Shown: positions 32,452 through 41,877, counted from the stretch's first letter. The stretch is 64,000 bases of DNA from Bacteroidales bacterium (GCA_016285085.1 JAEEQA010000005.1:1-64000); one strand, 5' to 3'. Numbers and translations are program-made. Notes: generated by a model not told the origin, from the sequence alone.

Positions 32452-32999
32452 TGATATTGAACGGTTTGGATTACTTACTTTTGGTTCCTCTTTTATGGGC
32501 TGTTTTCAAAGGTTTTAAAAACGGTCTCATCAAGGAGGTGTTTTCATTGCTTGCTCTCATCCTCGGTATCTTTATCACCTATAAGTTCTCCTATTTTGTG
32601 GAAGAAAAACTGGACGGGATGTTCGCCGCCCACTACATCGCCTTTGTCATCACCTTTTTTGCCGTCCTCATCGGAGTACACTTTGTCGGCGTGCTGGTGG
32701 AAAAAGCGGTGAAACTGGCGGTCCCCAACTTCCTCAACCGTCTATTAGGTATCTGCTTTGGAATAGCTAAATGGCTGTTTATCTGTAGCATCCTCCTCAT
32801 CATGCTGAAAACCATCGACACCAAACAGAAAATATTGACTCCGAAACTTACGGAAAACTCCCTCTTTTATCCTTATGTGGAGAAATCCACCCATTTCATC
32901 GCCCATTGGGCTGGAAAAAACGACAACGACAATGAAAAAAACGACTCTTCTGATCCTGACGATACTGATGTGTCTGACGGCGGCTGCCCAGCGCATTGA
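32451..32999 (+). CDS. cvpA: CvpA family protein
   Basis: MILNGLDYLLLVPLLWAVFKGFKNGLIKEVFSLLALILGIFITYKF; TAATG coupling with mlaF. Confidence 0.85.
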   Translation: MILNGLDYLLLVPLLWAVFKGFKNGLIKEVFSLLALILGIFITYKFSYFVEEKLDGMFAAHYIAFVITFFAVLIGVHFVGVLVEKAVKLAVPNFLNRLLGICFGIAKWLFICSILLIMLKTIDTKQKILTPKLTENSLFYPYVEKSTHFIAHWAGKNDNDNEKNDSSDPDDTDVSDGGCPAH

Positions 33000-33549
33000 A
33001 GTCCGCTTCGACAAGGACTTCTCCACCGACTCCCTTCTCAACAAGACGTTAGGGGGCGGTGCTTCTTTCATCATCGACGGATGGCACCCAAACCTCGACT
33101 TCCAGATCAATGTCGATTACGCAGGGCACCGCGGGGAGATTGATTACTGGGGTATCGCACAGAGAATCAACAAGGTAAAAGCAGGTGTTTCGGCACTGTA
33201 CACCCACCCTTTAGGCAAGTACTTCCACATTCGTGTGGGTGGTGACGTGTCCTACAACCTTATCAAAAAGGTAGTTTCCGACCATAACGACACGCTGAAC
33301 ATCTCCAGAAGCGGCATCATCAGCACCACCTACCGGGCACACATGCTCGGCATCGGCGCCATCGTGCAGGTGCAGGCGCAGTTGGGAAAACTTTTCCGTG
33401 TCGGAGTCGGAATTACGCCCACCTATCTCATTCCGCTTACGCAAACGGTGAGTGTCCCCGACAAGCAGCCCTGCTTCAACAAAAAAGGCATTTTCGACTT
33501 TCAATTGCATATAGGATTGGAAATTAAACTAAACAATAACGATAACTAA
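32932..33549 (+). CDS. Exported outer-membrane-like hypothetical protein
   Basis: Signal peptide MKKTTLLILTILMCLTAAAQ; overlaps the cvpA 3' end by 68 nt in another frame. Confidence 0.75.
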   Translation: MKKTTLLILTILMCLTAAAQRIEVRFDKDFSTDSLLNKTLGGGASFIIDGWHPNLDFQINVDYAGHRGEIDYWGIAQRINKVKAGVSALYTHPLGKYFHIRVGGDVSYNLIKKVVSDHNDTLNISRSGIISTTYRAHMLGIGAIVQVQAQLGKLFRVGVGITPTYLIPLTQTVSVPDKQPCFNKKGIFDFQLHIGLEIKLNNNDN

Positions 33550-33551
33550 CT

Positions 33552-34940
33552 ATGGCATTAATCAAATCCATCTCCGGCATTCGCGGAACCATCGGCGGGA
33601 AAGCGGGCGACAACCTCACCCCGCTTGATGTGGTGCAGTTCGTTTCCGCATTCATTACTTTATTGAAAAACGGCGAGGAAAAACCGCTCACCATCATTAT
33701 CGGGCGCGATGCCCGTGTTTCGGGTGAAATCATCAATAAACTGGCTTGCAGCACGCTGCAGTCGCTTGGAGTGAACGTGGTTGACCTCGGTCTTTCCACC
33801 ACCCCCACCGTGGAAATGGCCGTCATCCAGCACAAGGCCGACGGCGGCATCATCCTCACCGCCTCGCACAACCCGATGCAGTGGAATGCCCTGAAACTGC
33901 TCAACGCGAAGGGCGAGTTCATCTCCGCCGCCGACGGTGCCAAGGTTTTGGACATCATTGAAAAACAGGATTACCAGTTTGCCGAAATCAACCAGCTCGG
34001 TTCGTACAGCACCTACGACCGCGCCATCGAAGACCATATCGACGCCATCCTGAAGCTCGATTTGGTGAACGTGGACGCCATCAAGAAGGCGCACTTTGCC
34101 GTCGCCCTCGACTGTGTCAACTCCACCGGCGGCCTCGCGCTTCCGAAGCTGCTGGAGGCACTGGGGGTCACGAATGTCACCGTCCTGAACGGCGAACCGA
34201 CGGGCATTTTCGCCCACAACCCCGAACCGCTGCCGCAGCACCTGCACGACCTGTCGAACCTCATCGCACGGGGCCGCTTCGATGTGGGCTTCGTCGTGGA
34301 TCCCGACGTGGACCGGCTCGCCATCGTCCGTGAGGACGGCGAGATGTTTGTGGAGGAATATACCCTCGTGGCCGTCGCCGACTACATCCTGCAGCACACC
34401 AAAGGGAACACGGTCTCCAACCTTTCGTCCACCCGCGCCCTTCGCGACGTGAGTGCGCGTTACGGGGTAGAGTACAACGCTTCGGCGGTGGGCGAGGTGA
34501 ACGTGGTGGAGAAGATGAAGGCCACGAATGCCGTCATCGGCGGCGAAGGCAACGGCGGTGTCATCTATCCCGCCCTGCACTACGGCCGCGACGCGCTGGT
34601 CGGCATTGCGCTGTTCCTCAGCTATATGGCCACCTCTGGCAAAAGCTGCACCGAAATCCGCCGTCAGTACCCCGCCTACGTCATATCCAAGAACAAGATC
34701 GAGCTTCGTCCGGGCATGGACGTGAAGGCGATTTTGGCGCACATCGCCGACAAATATTCCGACAAGCAGGTGAACACCATCGACGGTGTGAAGATCGACT
34801 TCGACAACGGCTGGGTACACCTGCGCCCGTCGAACACGGAGCCCATCATCCGCATCTACGCCGAGGGCGAGAACGAGAACCTCGCCGACAACATGGCGAC
34901 TAAGATTATCGGGGACATACGGGAGTTTTTGAGAGGGTAA
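33552..34940 (+). CDS. glmM: Phosphoglucosamine mutase-like phosphohexomutase
   Basis: GIRGTIG, ILTASHNPMQWNALKLL, DPDVDRLAIV, GGEGNGGVI, RPSNTEPIIRIYAE. Confidence 0.9.
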   Translation: MALIKSISGIRGTIGGKAGDNLTPLDVVQFVSAFITLLKNGEEKPLTIIIGRDARVSGEIINKLACSTLQSLGVNVVDLGLSTTPTVEMAVIQHKADGGIILTASHNPMQWNALKLLNAKGEFISAADGAKVLDIIEKQDYQFAEINQLGSYSTYDRAIEDHIDAILKLDLVNVDAIKKAHFAVALDCVNSTGGLALPKLLEALGVTNVTVLNGEPTGIFAHNPEPLPQHLHDLSNLIARGRFDVGFVVDPDVDRLAIVREDGEMFVEEYTLVAVADYILQHTKGNTVSNLSSTRALRDVSARYGVEYNASAVGEVNVVEKMKATNAVIGGEGNGGVIYPALHYGRDALVGIALFLSYMATSGKSCTEIRRQYPAYVISKNKIELRPGMDVKAILAHIADKYSDKQVNTIDGVKIDFDNGWVHLRPSNTEPIIRIYAEGENENLADNMATKIIGDIREFLRG

Positions 34941-34953
34941 TGTAGAATCTTTT

Positions 34954-34990
34954 CTTGTGAATAATAGACTTATTTTCACAAGGACTTTTT
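34954..34990 (+). terminator. Probable intrinsic terminator downstream of glmM
   Basis: CTTGTGAATAA-TAGAC-TTATTTTCACAAG followed by GACTTTTTC. Confidence 0.5.
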
Positions 34991-35001
34991 CATTATTCTA
35001 T

Positions 35002-35047
35002 ACTACTACCCCGCCCTTCGGGCACCCCTTCTACATAGAAGGGGAAT
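35002..35047 (-). repeat. Family-1 double-hairpin element, copy C
   Basis: Minus strand: AATTCCCCTTCTATGTAGAAGGGG-T-GCCC-GAA-GGGC-GGGGTAGTAGT. Confidence 0.85.
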
Positions 35048-35079
35048 TACCGCGCCACATTTCTGTTTTACCGGTCCCT

Positions 35080-35215
35080 GTCCCGGAGGGACGATATCTT
35101 ATTAACCCCAGATAAGTCCGCGAGAAGCGGACGCAATCTGGGGTGGGCGATGGCCTGTGCGCCTGTCCGCGGCACGTGCGATAGATACGGAAGAACACCG
35201 CAGGCGATGCCGCGG
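35080..35215. repeat. Highly structured GC-rich intergenic block (candidate structured RNA or repeat)
   Basis: GTCCC-GGA-GGGAC; CCCCAGAT..GTCCGC-GAGAA-GCGGAC..ATCTGGGG; CCGCGGCA...TGCCGCGG. Confidence 0.6.
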
Positions 35216-35328
35216 AAAAGAGAAAGGAACTACATCATTACTCTATCAAAAATAACTTTGATAAAAGCACTTCCATCAAAGCAACTATATTTCATTGAAT
35301 CATAAAATCTTATCCGCTATTTCACCAA

Positions 35329-35973
35329 CTACTTTTGTCTATTACACCGGAATTTTCTCCCGCGAATTATTCGGAAATACCACCAGCCCACGAAAAAAGC
35401 CCCGACCACACTGAGGAACACCGACAGCCATCCCAAGGGAGTTGTCACTTTTCGGTCGCGTTCCTTGCAAAAATCCTGTACTGACATCAACTTGCTCTTG
35501 TCCATACCGGCGCCCCCCCATTTACACTCGCCCGTATGCAGGTCGAGGGAGAAACCCTCCACCCATGGTTTTGCCAGATCATCGAAAGCATATCCATGTA
35601 GGATGTGTCCCTCCATATACAGACGGTCCACCTCTTGTACCACAACACCATTACGGCCATTCAACACATCGCACTTCCCCATCGAGGCATAAGTTATCAC
35701 CGTATAGCGATGCTTCAGCGGTGCTTCATAGTCACCCAAAGGGTCAATTCCAATCATGATCATAAACAGGCTGTTCAATACCACAAAAAGGGTGACAAAA
35801 GAGCCAATGGCAACTGCTGGAACCATCACGGCGGCATAACGTTTCCAGCGGGTTTCCGGCTTGCCATAAGACGACAGAAGCCGGGCAAGGCCGAACAGGA
35901 GGCCGGCGACACCGGAAAGAACTACAATTACCAGCAGGAAGAGCCCCAACCACGCTATCATAGAAAGTCCCAT
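35329..35973 (-). CDS. Membrane protein, hypothetical
   Basis: MGLSMIAWLGLFLLVIVVLSGVAGLLFGLARLL; minus-strand TACCTTTGCCC just upstream. Confidence 0.7.
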   Translation of the reverse strand: MGLSMIAWLGLFLLVIVVLSGVAGLLFGLARLLSSYGKPETRWKRYAAVMVPAVAIGSFVTLFVVLNSLFMIMIGIDPLGDYEAPLKHRYTVITYASMGKCDVLNGRNGVVVQEVDRLYMEGHILHGYAFDDLAKPWVEGFSLDLHTGECKWGGAGMDKSKLMSVQDFCKERDRKVTTPLGWLSVFLSVVGAFFVGWWYFRIIRGRKFRCNRQK

Positions 35974-36065
35974 GTTGTTTCGAATTTTATGTGGGCAAAG
36001 GTACAGCTTTAATCTCATTTATTACATAATGTTTCCCGTAGAATGGAATGATTTCATTATTTTTC

Positions 36066-36073
36066 TATTTTTG
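36066..36073 (+). promoter_or_regulatory. -7 element TATTTTTG
   Basis: TATTTTTGCGCC upstream of 36099. Confidence 0.55.
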
Positions 36074-36098
36074 CGCCTGAAAAATAACTACTGTGACG

Positions 36099-37121
36099 AT
36101 GCAAACCAAACTTTTCATAAAAATCATCTTGGGGATGATGTTGCCGCTTGCCATCAATTCTGTTACTGCCCAATCCGGTATGGTCGGTACCTACTGGCAT
36201 GACGGAAAATATTTTTATCCCGTTGAAACAGAGGATGACACGGCAATATGGGTCAACATGTTAAGCCTGCACGAAGGTGGAGGAGCAGATCCGTGGGCGA
36301 AGACCCAAAATCCGAATGTATTTAAATGCTGTTACGAAGGCGGCGATGAAAAAGAATCATGTGACAGCGTTTCAAAGATAAACATTAATGGACTGGATTT
36401 GATGCTTTTGTACGGGCCTGACAAGAAACTCAACAATATTCTGAAGCGTTATGATGGACAATCAAAGAATAAGTATTATGCCTTTTCGCATGGCTTTGAC
36501 ACTATCCAGGAAAAAGACAACCGTACACGTATCAAAGGGCGATATGCCATCCCCAAAACGGATATGGTTTGGATAATCACCGATGACAGTATATTGGTTT
36601 CGGGTACTTCAATCTCCTCTCTGATCAATAAAAACACAAACTATTCCATCTTTTGGGAAATGGATTACACCACGCCAGTTTTACAACTTGGCAACAAACG
36701 ATATATTTACTACGAATTTACAATCAATGGATTAGATATCTTTGAAGGTGTGCTTAACATAGAAGCCGATGGATTTGAGTGGGTGGTTAAGGGTCGTTTT
36801 CGTTATCATTTGTACAAGCAAGACGTGGATAATATTGTGCCGGGTCACTGGCCGGAGGCTTCCACTATGATTCTCACACGAGGATATTTGGATCCCTACC
36901 CCTCAGCAGTTCTTCGATATATGCGAAATGAGATTTACGCACGAAAAGGATATAAATATGAAAATGAGAGTCTTGCATCGTTCTTCTGCCAAAATGGGAA
37001 TTGGTATCATCCTTCCGATAGTCAGGAAAAAGTCCCGCTATCCCTTGTTGAGGAGTTGAACATCCAATTGATCCAATCCATTGAAAGGGAGAGGAAAAAC
37101 AAAAAGACTTCGCAAAATTGA
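36099..37121 (+). CDS. Exported YARHG-domain protein
   Basis: Signal peptide; LRYMRNEIYARKGYKYENESLASFFCQNGNWYHP matches the YARHG pattern. Confidence 0.75.
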   Translation: MQTKLFIKIILGMMLPLAINSVTAQSGMVGTYWHDGKYFYPVETEDDTAIWVNMLSLHEGGGADPWAKTQNPNVFKCCYEGGDEKESCDSVSKININGLDLMLLYGPDKKLNNILKRYDGQSKNKYYAFSHGFDTIQEKDNRTRIKGRYAIPKTDMVWIITDDSILVSGTSISSLINKNTNYSIFWEMDYTTPVLQLGNKRYIYYEFTINGLDIFEGVLNIEADGFEWVVKGRFRYHLYKQDVDNIVPGHWPEASTMILTRGYLDPYPSAVLRYMRNEIYARKGYKYENESLASFFCQNGNWYHPSDSQEKVPLSLVEELNIQLIQSIERERKNKKTSQN

Positions 37122-37141
37122 GAATATTTTGAAAAAAGTTG

Positions 37142-37149
37142 TATTTTTG
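37142..37149 (+). promoter_or_regulatory. -7 element TATTTTTG of higBA
   Basis: TATTTTTGCCGCCGTTATG: only 8 nt between the element and the start codon. Confidence 0.6.
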
Positions 37150-37157
37150 CCGCCGTT

Positions 37158-37475
37158 ATGATAGTAACGTTTGAAAAAGAATATCTACAGGAATTATATG
37201 TTAAAGGAAAGGCATCGGATAAGAAGCACCGTTTTCAACCAGATGTGATTTCACGGTACATAAAAGTGGTGAACATAATGAAAAATGTGGCCGATGTGTT
37301 GGAATTAGTACGATTTAACGGCTTACATTATGAGCATTTACAAGGAGATAAAAGCGGATATTCTTCAGTAAGAGTGAATGACAAGTATAGAATAGAATTT
37401 GTGGAAAGAATTGTCAACGACGAAACAATTGCAACGGTATGCAATATTACAGAATTAACGAACCACTATAAGTAA
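37158..37475 (+). CDS. higB: HigB-type toxin (RelE superfamily)
   Basis: MIVTFEKEYLQELYVKGK...LRYNGLHYEHL-like block (VRFNGLHYEHLQGDKSGYSSVRVNDKYRIEF). Confidence 0.9.
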   Translation: MIVTFEKEYLQELYVKGKASDKKHRFQPDVISRYIKVVNIMKNVADVLELVRFNGLHYEHLQGDKSGYSSVRVNDKYRIEFVERIVNDETIATVCNITELTNHYK

Positions 37476-37826
37476 ATGATTATGATGCATATAGAAGGAA
37501 TTAAGGACAATATGATAGCAAACAATCTTACGCCTTTTTTCCCCACCCATCCCGGTGAGGTAATTAAAGACGAGATCATAGCGCGTGGCATAACCCAACG
37601 ACAACTGTCTGAGGTTACAGGCATTGCCTATTCCGTTGTGAATGAAGTTCTAAATGGCAAGAGACCTGTCACTGTTGAATATGCATTGTTGATAGCCAAG
37701 GCCCTAGACATTGAAGCGGCCACGTTCATTCGGATGCAGGCAGAATACGACTTGCAAACGACTAAGAGTGATAATTCTTTTATCCGCCGACTCACCGCCG
37801 TCCGCAAGATTGCTTCAGTTCTATAG
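37476..37826 (+). CDS. higA: HigA-type XRE antitoxin
   Basis: PTHPGEVIKDEIIARGITQRQLSEVTGIAYSVVNEVLNGKRPVTVEYALLIAKALDI. Confidence 0.92.
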   Translation: MIMMHIEGIKDNMIANNLTPFFPTHPGEVIKDEIIARGITQRQLSEVTGIAYSVVNEVLNGKRPVTVEYALLIAKALDIEAATFIRMQAEYDLQTTKSDNSFIRRLTAVRKIASVL

Positions 37827-38082
37827 TTTTTACTCAAAAAATCCCTTATAAAACCCTCCCTTTTTACAGTCCTCTTTTTCCTTCTGCTAACCTTCCATGC
37901 GGCAGGGCAGCAGACGGTTGATGCGAGAGATTTCGCTGTGGCGGAAGGACTGGGACTTTGTCAAGGCATTCCCGCATGGGCGATACAAGGGGACACCAAT
38001 CTTTCGTGGATAAGCGATAAGATGCTGTTAGACAGTAAGGCGCGACGTACGTGTACGGGTGGATGCCATTGTGAGGAATGAA
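37827..38082 (+). pseudogene. Remnant of an exported-protein gene
   Basis: Open frame bounded upstream by TAG reads SLIKPSLFTVLFFLLLTFHAAGQQTVDARDFAVAEGLGLCQGIPAWAIQGDTNLSWISDKMLLDSKARRTCTGGCHCEE*; signal-peptide-like but no ATG/GTG/TTG start before it. Confidence 0.45.
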
Positions 38083-38084
38083 GG

Positions 38085-39152
38085 CTAGGTCTTCACGCAC
38101 TGCATGATGCTGTGGCCAAGGCCGAGGTTGTCGTGGATGATTTCGATTTTCAAACCTGATGTTTCCACGCAGCGAGCCATGTCCTCCGAATAGTACATCT
38201 TGCTGTTTCCGTTGGCTAACGCCGTGAAATAGAGGCTGATCTGTGCCAGACAATAGGAGGCCGTCTCGAAACGCTGGCGGTCCCAGAAGGTTTCCATGAT
38301 GTACAGTTTGCTGCCGGCCTTCATCGATTTGGCGGCGCGGCGCAGGATGCTGCACACCTGCTCTTCCGAGAAGCAGTCGAGGAACTGGCTCATCCAGATG
38401 GCGTCGAAGCCTTCGGGGAAGGCCGTGGCCTCGTCCAGCAAGTTGCAGCCGTGCCCGTGAATGCGGTCGGAGCCCTCAAGACCGGCGGTGGCGTGGCGCA
38501 TCATCTCCAGCTGCTGCGGCAGGTCCATGATGGTGACCTCCACTTCCTGATTGTACGATACGCACCGTGTGGCCCAGCGACCGGTGTTGCCGCCCACGTC
38601 CAACAGCGTCTTCGGCCCGTTCTTGAAGACAATCTCCAGCGCCTGGTCGAACGAGTTGTCGGAATAGAAGTGGTCGAAACCGAACCAGCTTTTCTGCACC
38701 TGCGGCGGCAGCTGCGAAAGCCCCTCGTAAATGGTGGGCCAGCTGCCGAACACCTTCAACCCTTCGGGTTTCCCGTTGAGGATGGCCTCCTCCAGGTTGA
38801 AAAGTCCGAGGTAGTTGACGTCGTGGTTGAAGTCCATGTTCACCCGCGCCATCTGGTCGTTAAGCAGGAACCAGCCGGCTTTGGCCAAGTGGAACTTGCC
38901 GTCTTTCAACAAGATAGTGCCGATGGTGAGCGACGATTCCAGCAGCACCTGCGCCCCATAGTGCGACAAATGTGCCTTTTCCGCCACCTCGTCTATCGTC
39001 AGACCCTCCTTGTGGTCGCCCAGCATTTGGAAGATGCCCCACTTCACCATCAGGCGCGACACCTGAAAGACCACGGGTCCGAATGCGATTTCCTGTGCCA
39101 GACGTTGCGCCTGCAACGCCGTAAAACGCTCTTTTGAATATATCTCGTGCAT
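38085..39152 (-). CDS. SAM-dependent O-methyltransferase
   Basis: N-terminal winged-helix-like region, KTLLDVGGNTGRWATRCV SAM motif. Confidence 0.88.
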   Translation of the reverse strand: MHEIYSKERFTALQAQRLAQEIAFGPVVFQVSRLMVKWGIFQMLGDHKEGLTIDEVAEKAHLSHYGAQVLLESSLTIGTILLKDGKFHLAKAGWFLLNDQMARVNMDFNHDVNYLGLFNLEEAILNGKPEGLKVFGSWPTIYEGLSQLPPQVQKSWFGFDHFYSDNSFDQALEIVFKNGPKTLLDVGGNTGRWATRCVSYNQEVEVTIMDLPQQLEMMRHATAGLEGSDRIHGHGCNLLDEATAFPEGFDAIWMSQFLDCFSEEQVCSILRRAAKSMKAGSKLYIMETFWDRQRFETASYCLAQISLYFTALANGNSKMYYSEDMARCVETSGLKIEIIHDNLGLGHSIMQCVKT

Positions 39153-39173
39153 AGTCGTATGTTTTTTCAATTT

Positions 39174-39244
39174 GGGTTCACTTCGTGAACATTTTTTGAT
39201 TCTGGTTCGCTATCGCGAACATTTGGGCTCGCTGGCGCGAGCAT
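39174..39244 (-). repeat. Family-2 minihairpin cluster 3 (3 units)
   Basis: Minus strand: ATGCTCGC-GCCA-GCGAGCCC; ATGTTCGC-GATA-GCGAACC; ATGTTCAC-GAA-GTGAACCC. Confidence 0.85.
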
Positions 39245-39268
39245 TCCATAACTCTATAACTCCATAAC

Positions 39269-40171
39269 TCAAACCCCATCCCAAAAGTCAAAATAGTTGA
39301 ACCATTGTTCGGGGTGCTTCCGCAAGACGGATTCAAGAGACTTCGCGTAGGCAGCAGCAATCTGCTCGCTTTGCTTGCGGATGGGAAGCGACGGGTCGGG
39401 CGAGGGGAGGAGTTGCACGGTGCTGTGGTAGTGCCGTCCGCGCACCTTGGTGTTGACGATGGAAACGACCGGCACCTGCATCTGCGCCGCCAGAAGGAAG
39501 GTGCCCAGCGGGAACTTCGCCTCTTTCCCGAGGAAGTTGACCGTCAGGGTTTTGTTGCTGCCCCAGATGCGGTCGCACAGGATGGTGACGATTTCGCCGT
39601 GTTCCAAAGCATCCTTGATGATGAACAGGTGGGAAAGGTCCTCCTCCACGGGAACCAATCGTATGTTGTTTTGTGTGAACGAGTTGCTGCGCCGTTGCTT
39701 GATGACTGCTGCTTCTCCGCCGTAGATGACGGCATTGATCCGTTTCTTGCTTTGGCGGATACAGTGCCCCGTCAACTCGAAGTGGCCGATGTGCGACCCC
39801 GCGATGATGAAGCCGCCGGGCTGGTCCAACAGCTGCCGGATGACCTCCTCGTTCTCAATATCGAGTTGAAACTGTTCTGTGTTGCCCGCCAGCACCGCGA
39901 ACCGGTCCAGCACCACCTGTCCGAAAATCAGATGGTTCTGGATGGTCTTCCAGAAGGATTTCCATCCTGAATAATGGTGTATTTCTTTGAAATAACGGTA
40001 GATGCAGCCGAAAGCCTTGTGGTTGACCACACAATAGACGGGCACGACCAACGGCAGGACGGGGTATAGCACCGTCACTTTCACGGATTTCAGACAGCCT
40101 AAAACGAAACGCTGCCCGAAATTGCCGCCGCCGGTTTTCCCGGTCCACTGCACTTCCGTCTGCTGCGCCAT
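39269..40171 (-). CDS. LpxL-like lysophospholipid/lipid A acyltransferase
   Basis: GSHIGHFELTGHCIRQSKKRINAVIYG; VTILCDRIWGSNKTLTVNFLGKEAKFPLGTFLLA. Confidence 0.88.
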   Translation of the reverse strand: MAQQTEVQWTGKTGGGNFGQRFVLGCLKSVKVTVLYPVLPLVVPVYCVVNHKAFGCIYRYFKEIHHYSGWKSFWKTIQNHLIFGQVVLDRFAVLAGNTEQFQLDIENEEVIRQLLDQPGGFIIAGSHIGHFELTGHCIRQSKKRINAVIYGGEAAVIKQRRSNSFTQNNIRLVPVEEDLSHLFIIKDALEHGEIVTILCDRIWGSNKTLTVNFLGKEAKFPLGTFLLAAQMQVPVVSIVNTKVRGRHYHSTVQLLPSPDPSLPIRKQSEQIAAAYAKSLESVLRKHPEQWFNYFDFWDGV

Positions 40172-40413
40172 TAGGCCATCTTGTTTTCAACGTAATCGTA
40201 GAACTGCGCCAGCGTCTTCACACCCTTCATGTCCTCGGGCTTGATCTTGATCTTGAAATGCTTCTCCACAATCACGGCAATGTCCACAAAATCAAGGCTG
40301 TCGATTTTGAGGTCTTCCTTCAAAAGCGCATCGTCCTTCAGCTTGTCGGCATCAATTTCCAATTCCTCAATCAAAAAGTCGTTGACAATTTTAATGATTT
40401 CTGTTCTTTCCAT
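40171..40413 (-). CDS. Acyl carrier protein
   Basis: DLKIDSLDFVDIAVIVEKHFKIKI phosphopantetheine site. Confidence 0.93.
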   Translation of the reverse strand: MERTEIIKIVNDFLIEELEIDADKLKDDALLKEDLKIDSLDFVDIAVIVEKHFKIKIKPEDMKGVKTLAQFYDYVENKMA

Positions 40414-40537
40414 AAATTAGTTATAAGGTTTATAAAGTTTATCAGGTTTATCAAGTTAAGAAGTTATGCGTGAATAGAGAGTTCGTCTATTTTTAGTTTC
40501 TTCGTTTCTTAATTTCTTCGTTTTCAATTTTCAGTTT

Positions 40538-41761
40538 TCAATTTTCCATTTTCCGAATGACCAGCGCGCTGTTCGTCCCGCCGAAGCCGAAGGAGTTGGA
40601 CAGGTACGTCTTGATGGTTTTGGTCATGGTTTTGGGTACGATGTTGAGGTTCTGTGAATGTTCATCGGGATTTTCGAAGTTGATGTTTGGGGCGATGAAG
40701 TCGTTGAGCATCATGAGGTTGGAATAGACGATTTCGCTGCCGCCCGCCATCCAGCACTCGTGGCCGGTCATCGACTTGGTGGAGGAAATCGGGGTTTTCA
40801 GTTCCCCGAAGAGGTGGTTGAGCGCGTCGGCTTCGAACGCATCGCCCTGCAGCGTGGAGGTGGCGTGGGCGTTGATGTAGTCGATGTCAGTCGGTTGCAC
40901 GCCCGCGTCCTTCATGGCCCGCTCCATGGCGATGCAGGAGCCGAGGTCGCTGGGCTGCGAAATGTTGGCGCCGTTGGACGAGAACCCGTAGCCGATCACC
41001 TCGGCAATGATGGGAGCGCCGCGTTTCACGGCGTGTTCGTACTCTTCCAGAATCACCGTTGCTGCGCCGCCGCTCGGCACCAAGCCGTCGCGGTCGCGAT
41101 CGAACGGGCGGGAGGCCTTGGTGGGGTCGTCCACGCGGGTGGAAAAGGCGCTGATGGCATCGAAGCTGCTCATCGACAGGTAGTTGACCTCCTGTGCGCC
41201 GCCGCAAATCACCATGTCCTGCAGCCCCTGACGGATGAACATCAGTCCCAGTCCGATGGCGTGCGAGCCACTGGCGCAGGCGGCGCTGATGGTCATGTTG
41301 ATGCCTTTCAGTTTGAAGATGGTGGAGAGGTTCATCGTCACGGTGGAGTTCATCGACTGGAAGATGGCGCCGGAGCCCTGCAGGGTGGTGTCCTTCGTCT
41401 CCAGCGTGTGCATGTGGGCCTCAATCACCGACTTCGCCGACGAGTCGTTGCCGTAGAGGACACCGACTTCGTTCTGCTCGAGGTAGTCGAGGTCGATGCC
41501 GGCGTTGCGGAGTGCCTCCGCGGTGGCCATATAGGCGTACTCACCCTCTTCGGCAAGGCAGATGCGGGCGCGGCGGTCGAGCAGTCCCTTCAGTGCCGGG
41601 CGTTCCACGATTCCCGTGAGCGGCGAGCGGTAACCGTACGCAATACGCTCCGGATCAATGCCGATGCCCGACTTCCCGTCATATAACGATTGCCGCACCT
41701 CCTCCAGGTTCTTCCCGAGGCACGACCATATTCCCATTCCTGTGATGACAACTCTTCGCAT
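40538..41761 (-). CDS. Beta-ketoacyl-ACP synthase (FabF-like)
   Basis: SAACASGSHAIG active Cys; NAHATSTLQGD and MTGHECWMAGGSE His motifs; trimmed to MRRVVITG. Confidence 0.93.
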   Translation of the reverse strand: MRRVVITGMGIWSCLGKNLEEVRQSLYDGKSGIGIDPERIAYGYRSPLTGIVERPALKGLLDRRARICLAEEGEYAYMATAEALRNAGIDLDYLEQNEVGVLYGNDSSAKSVIEAHMHTLETKDTTLQGSGAIFQSMNSTVTMNLSTIFKLKGINMTISAACASGSHAIGLGLMFIRQGLQDMVICGGAQEVNYLSMSSFDAISAFSTRVDDPTKASRPFDRDRDGLVPSGGAATVILEEYEHAVKRGAPIIAEVIGYGFSSNGANISQPSDLGSCIAMERAMKDAGVQPTDIDYINAHATSTLQGDAFEADALNHLFGELKTPISSTKSMTGHECWMAGGSEIVYSNLMMLNDFIAPNINFENPDEHSQNLNIVPKTMTKTIKTYLSNSFGFGGTNSALVIRKMEN

Positions 41762-41780
41762 GTTCTGTAATTCTACATTT

Positions 41781-41835
41781 GGGCTCACTGCGTGAGCATT
41801 CAATGATTATTTATTTGGGTTCACTTCGTGAACAT
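41781..41835 (-). repeat. Family-2 minihairpin cluster 4 (2 units)
   Basis: Minus strand: ATGTTCAC-GAA-GTGAACCC; ATGCTCAC-GCA-GTGAGCCC. Confidence 0.85.
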
Positions 41836-41848
41836 TTTTCTTTTTTAT

Positions 41849-41870
41849 GAGACGGTGCACGCACCGTCTC
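41849..41870. repeat. Family-3 palindrome, copy 3
   Basis: GAGACGGTGC-AC-GCACCGTCTC, followed by TAC. Confidence 0.75.
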
Positions 41871-41877
41871 TACTAAT

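Noticed and set aside
37864-38355. 163-aa minus-strand ORF overlapping the methyltransferase end
   Set aside because: Wrong frame relative to the methyltransferase, with no family resemblance.
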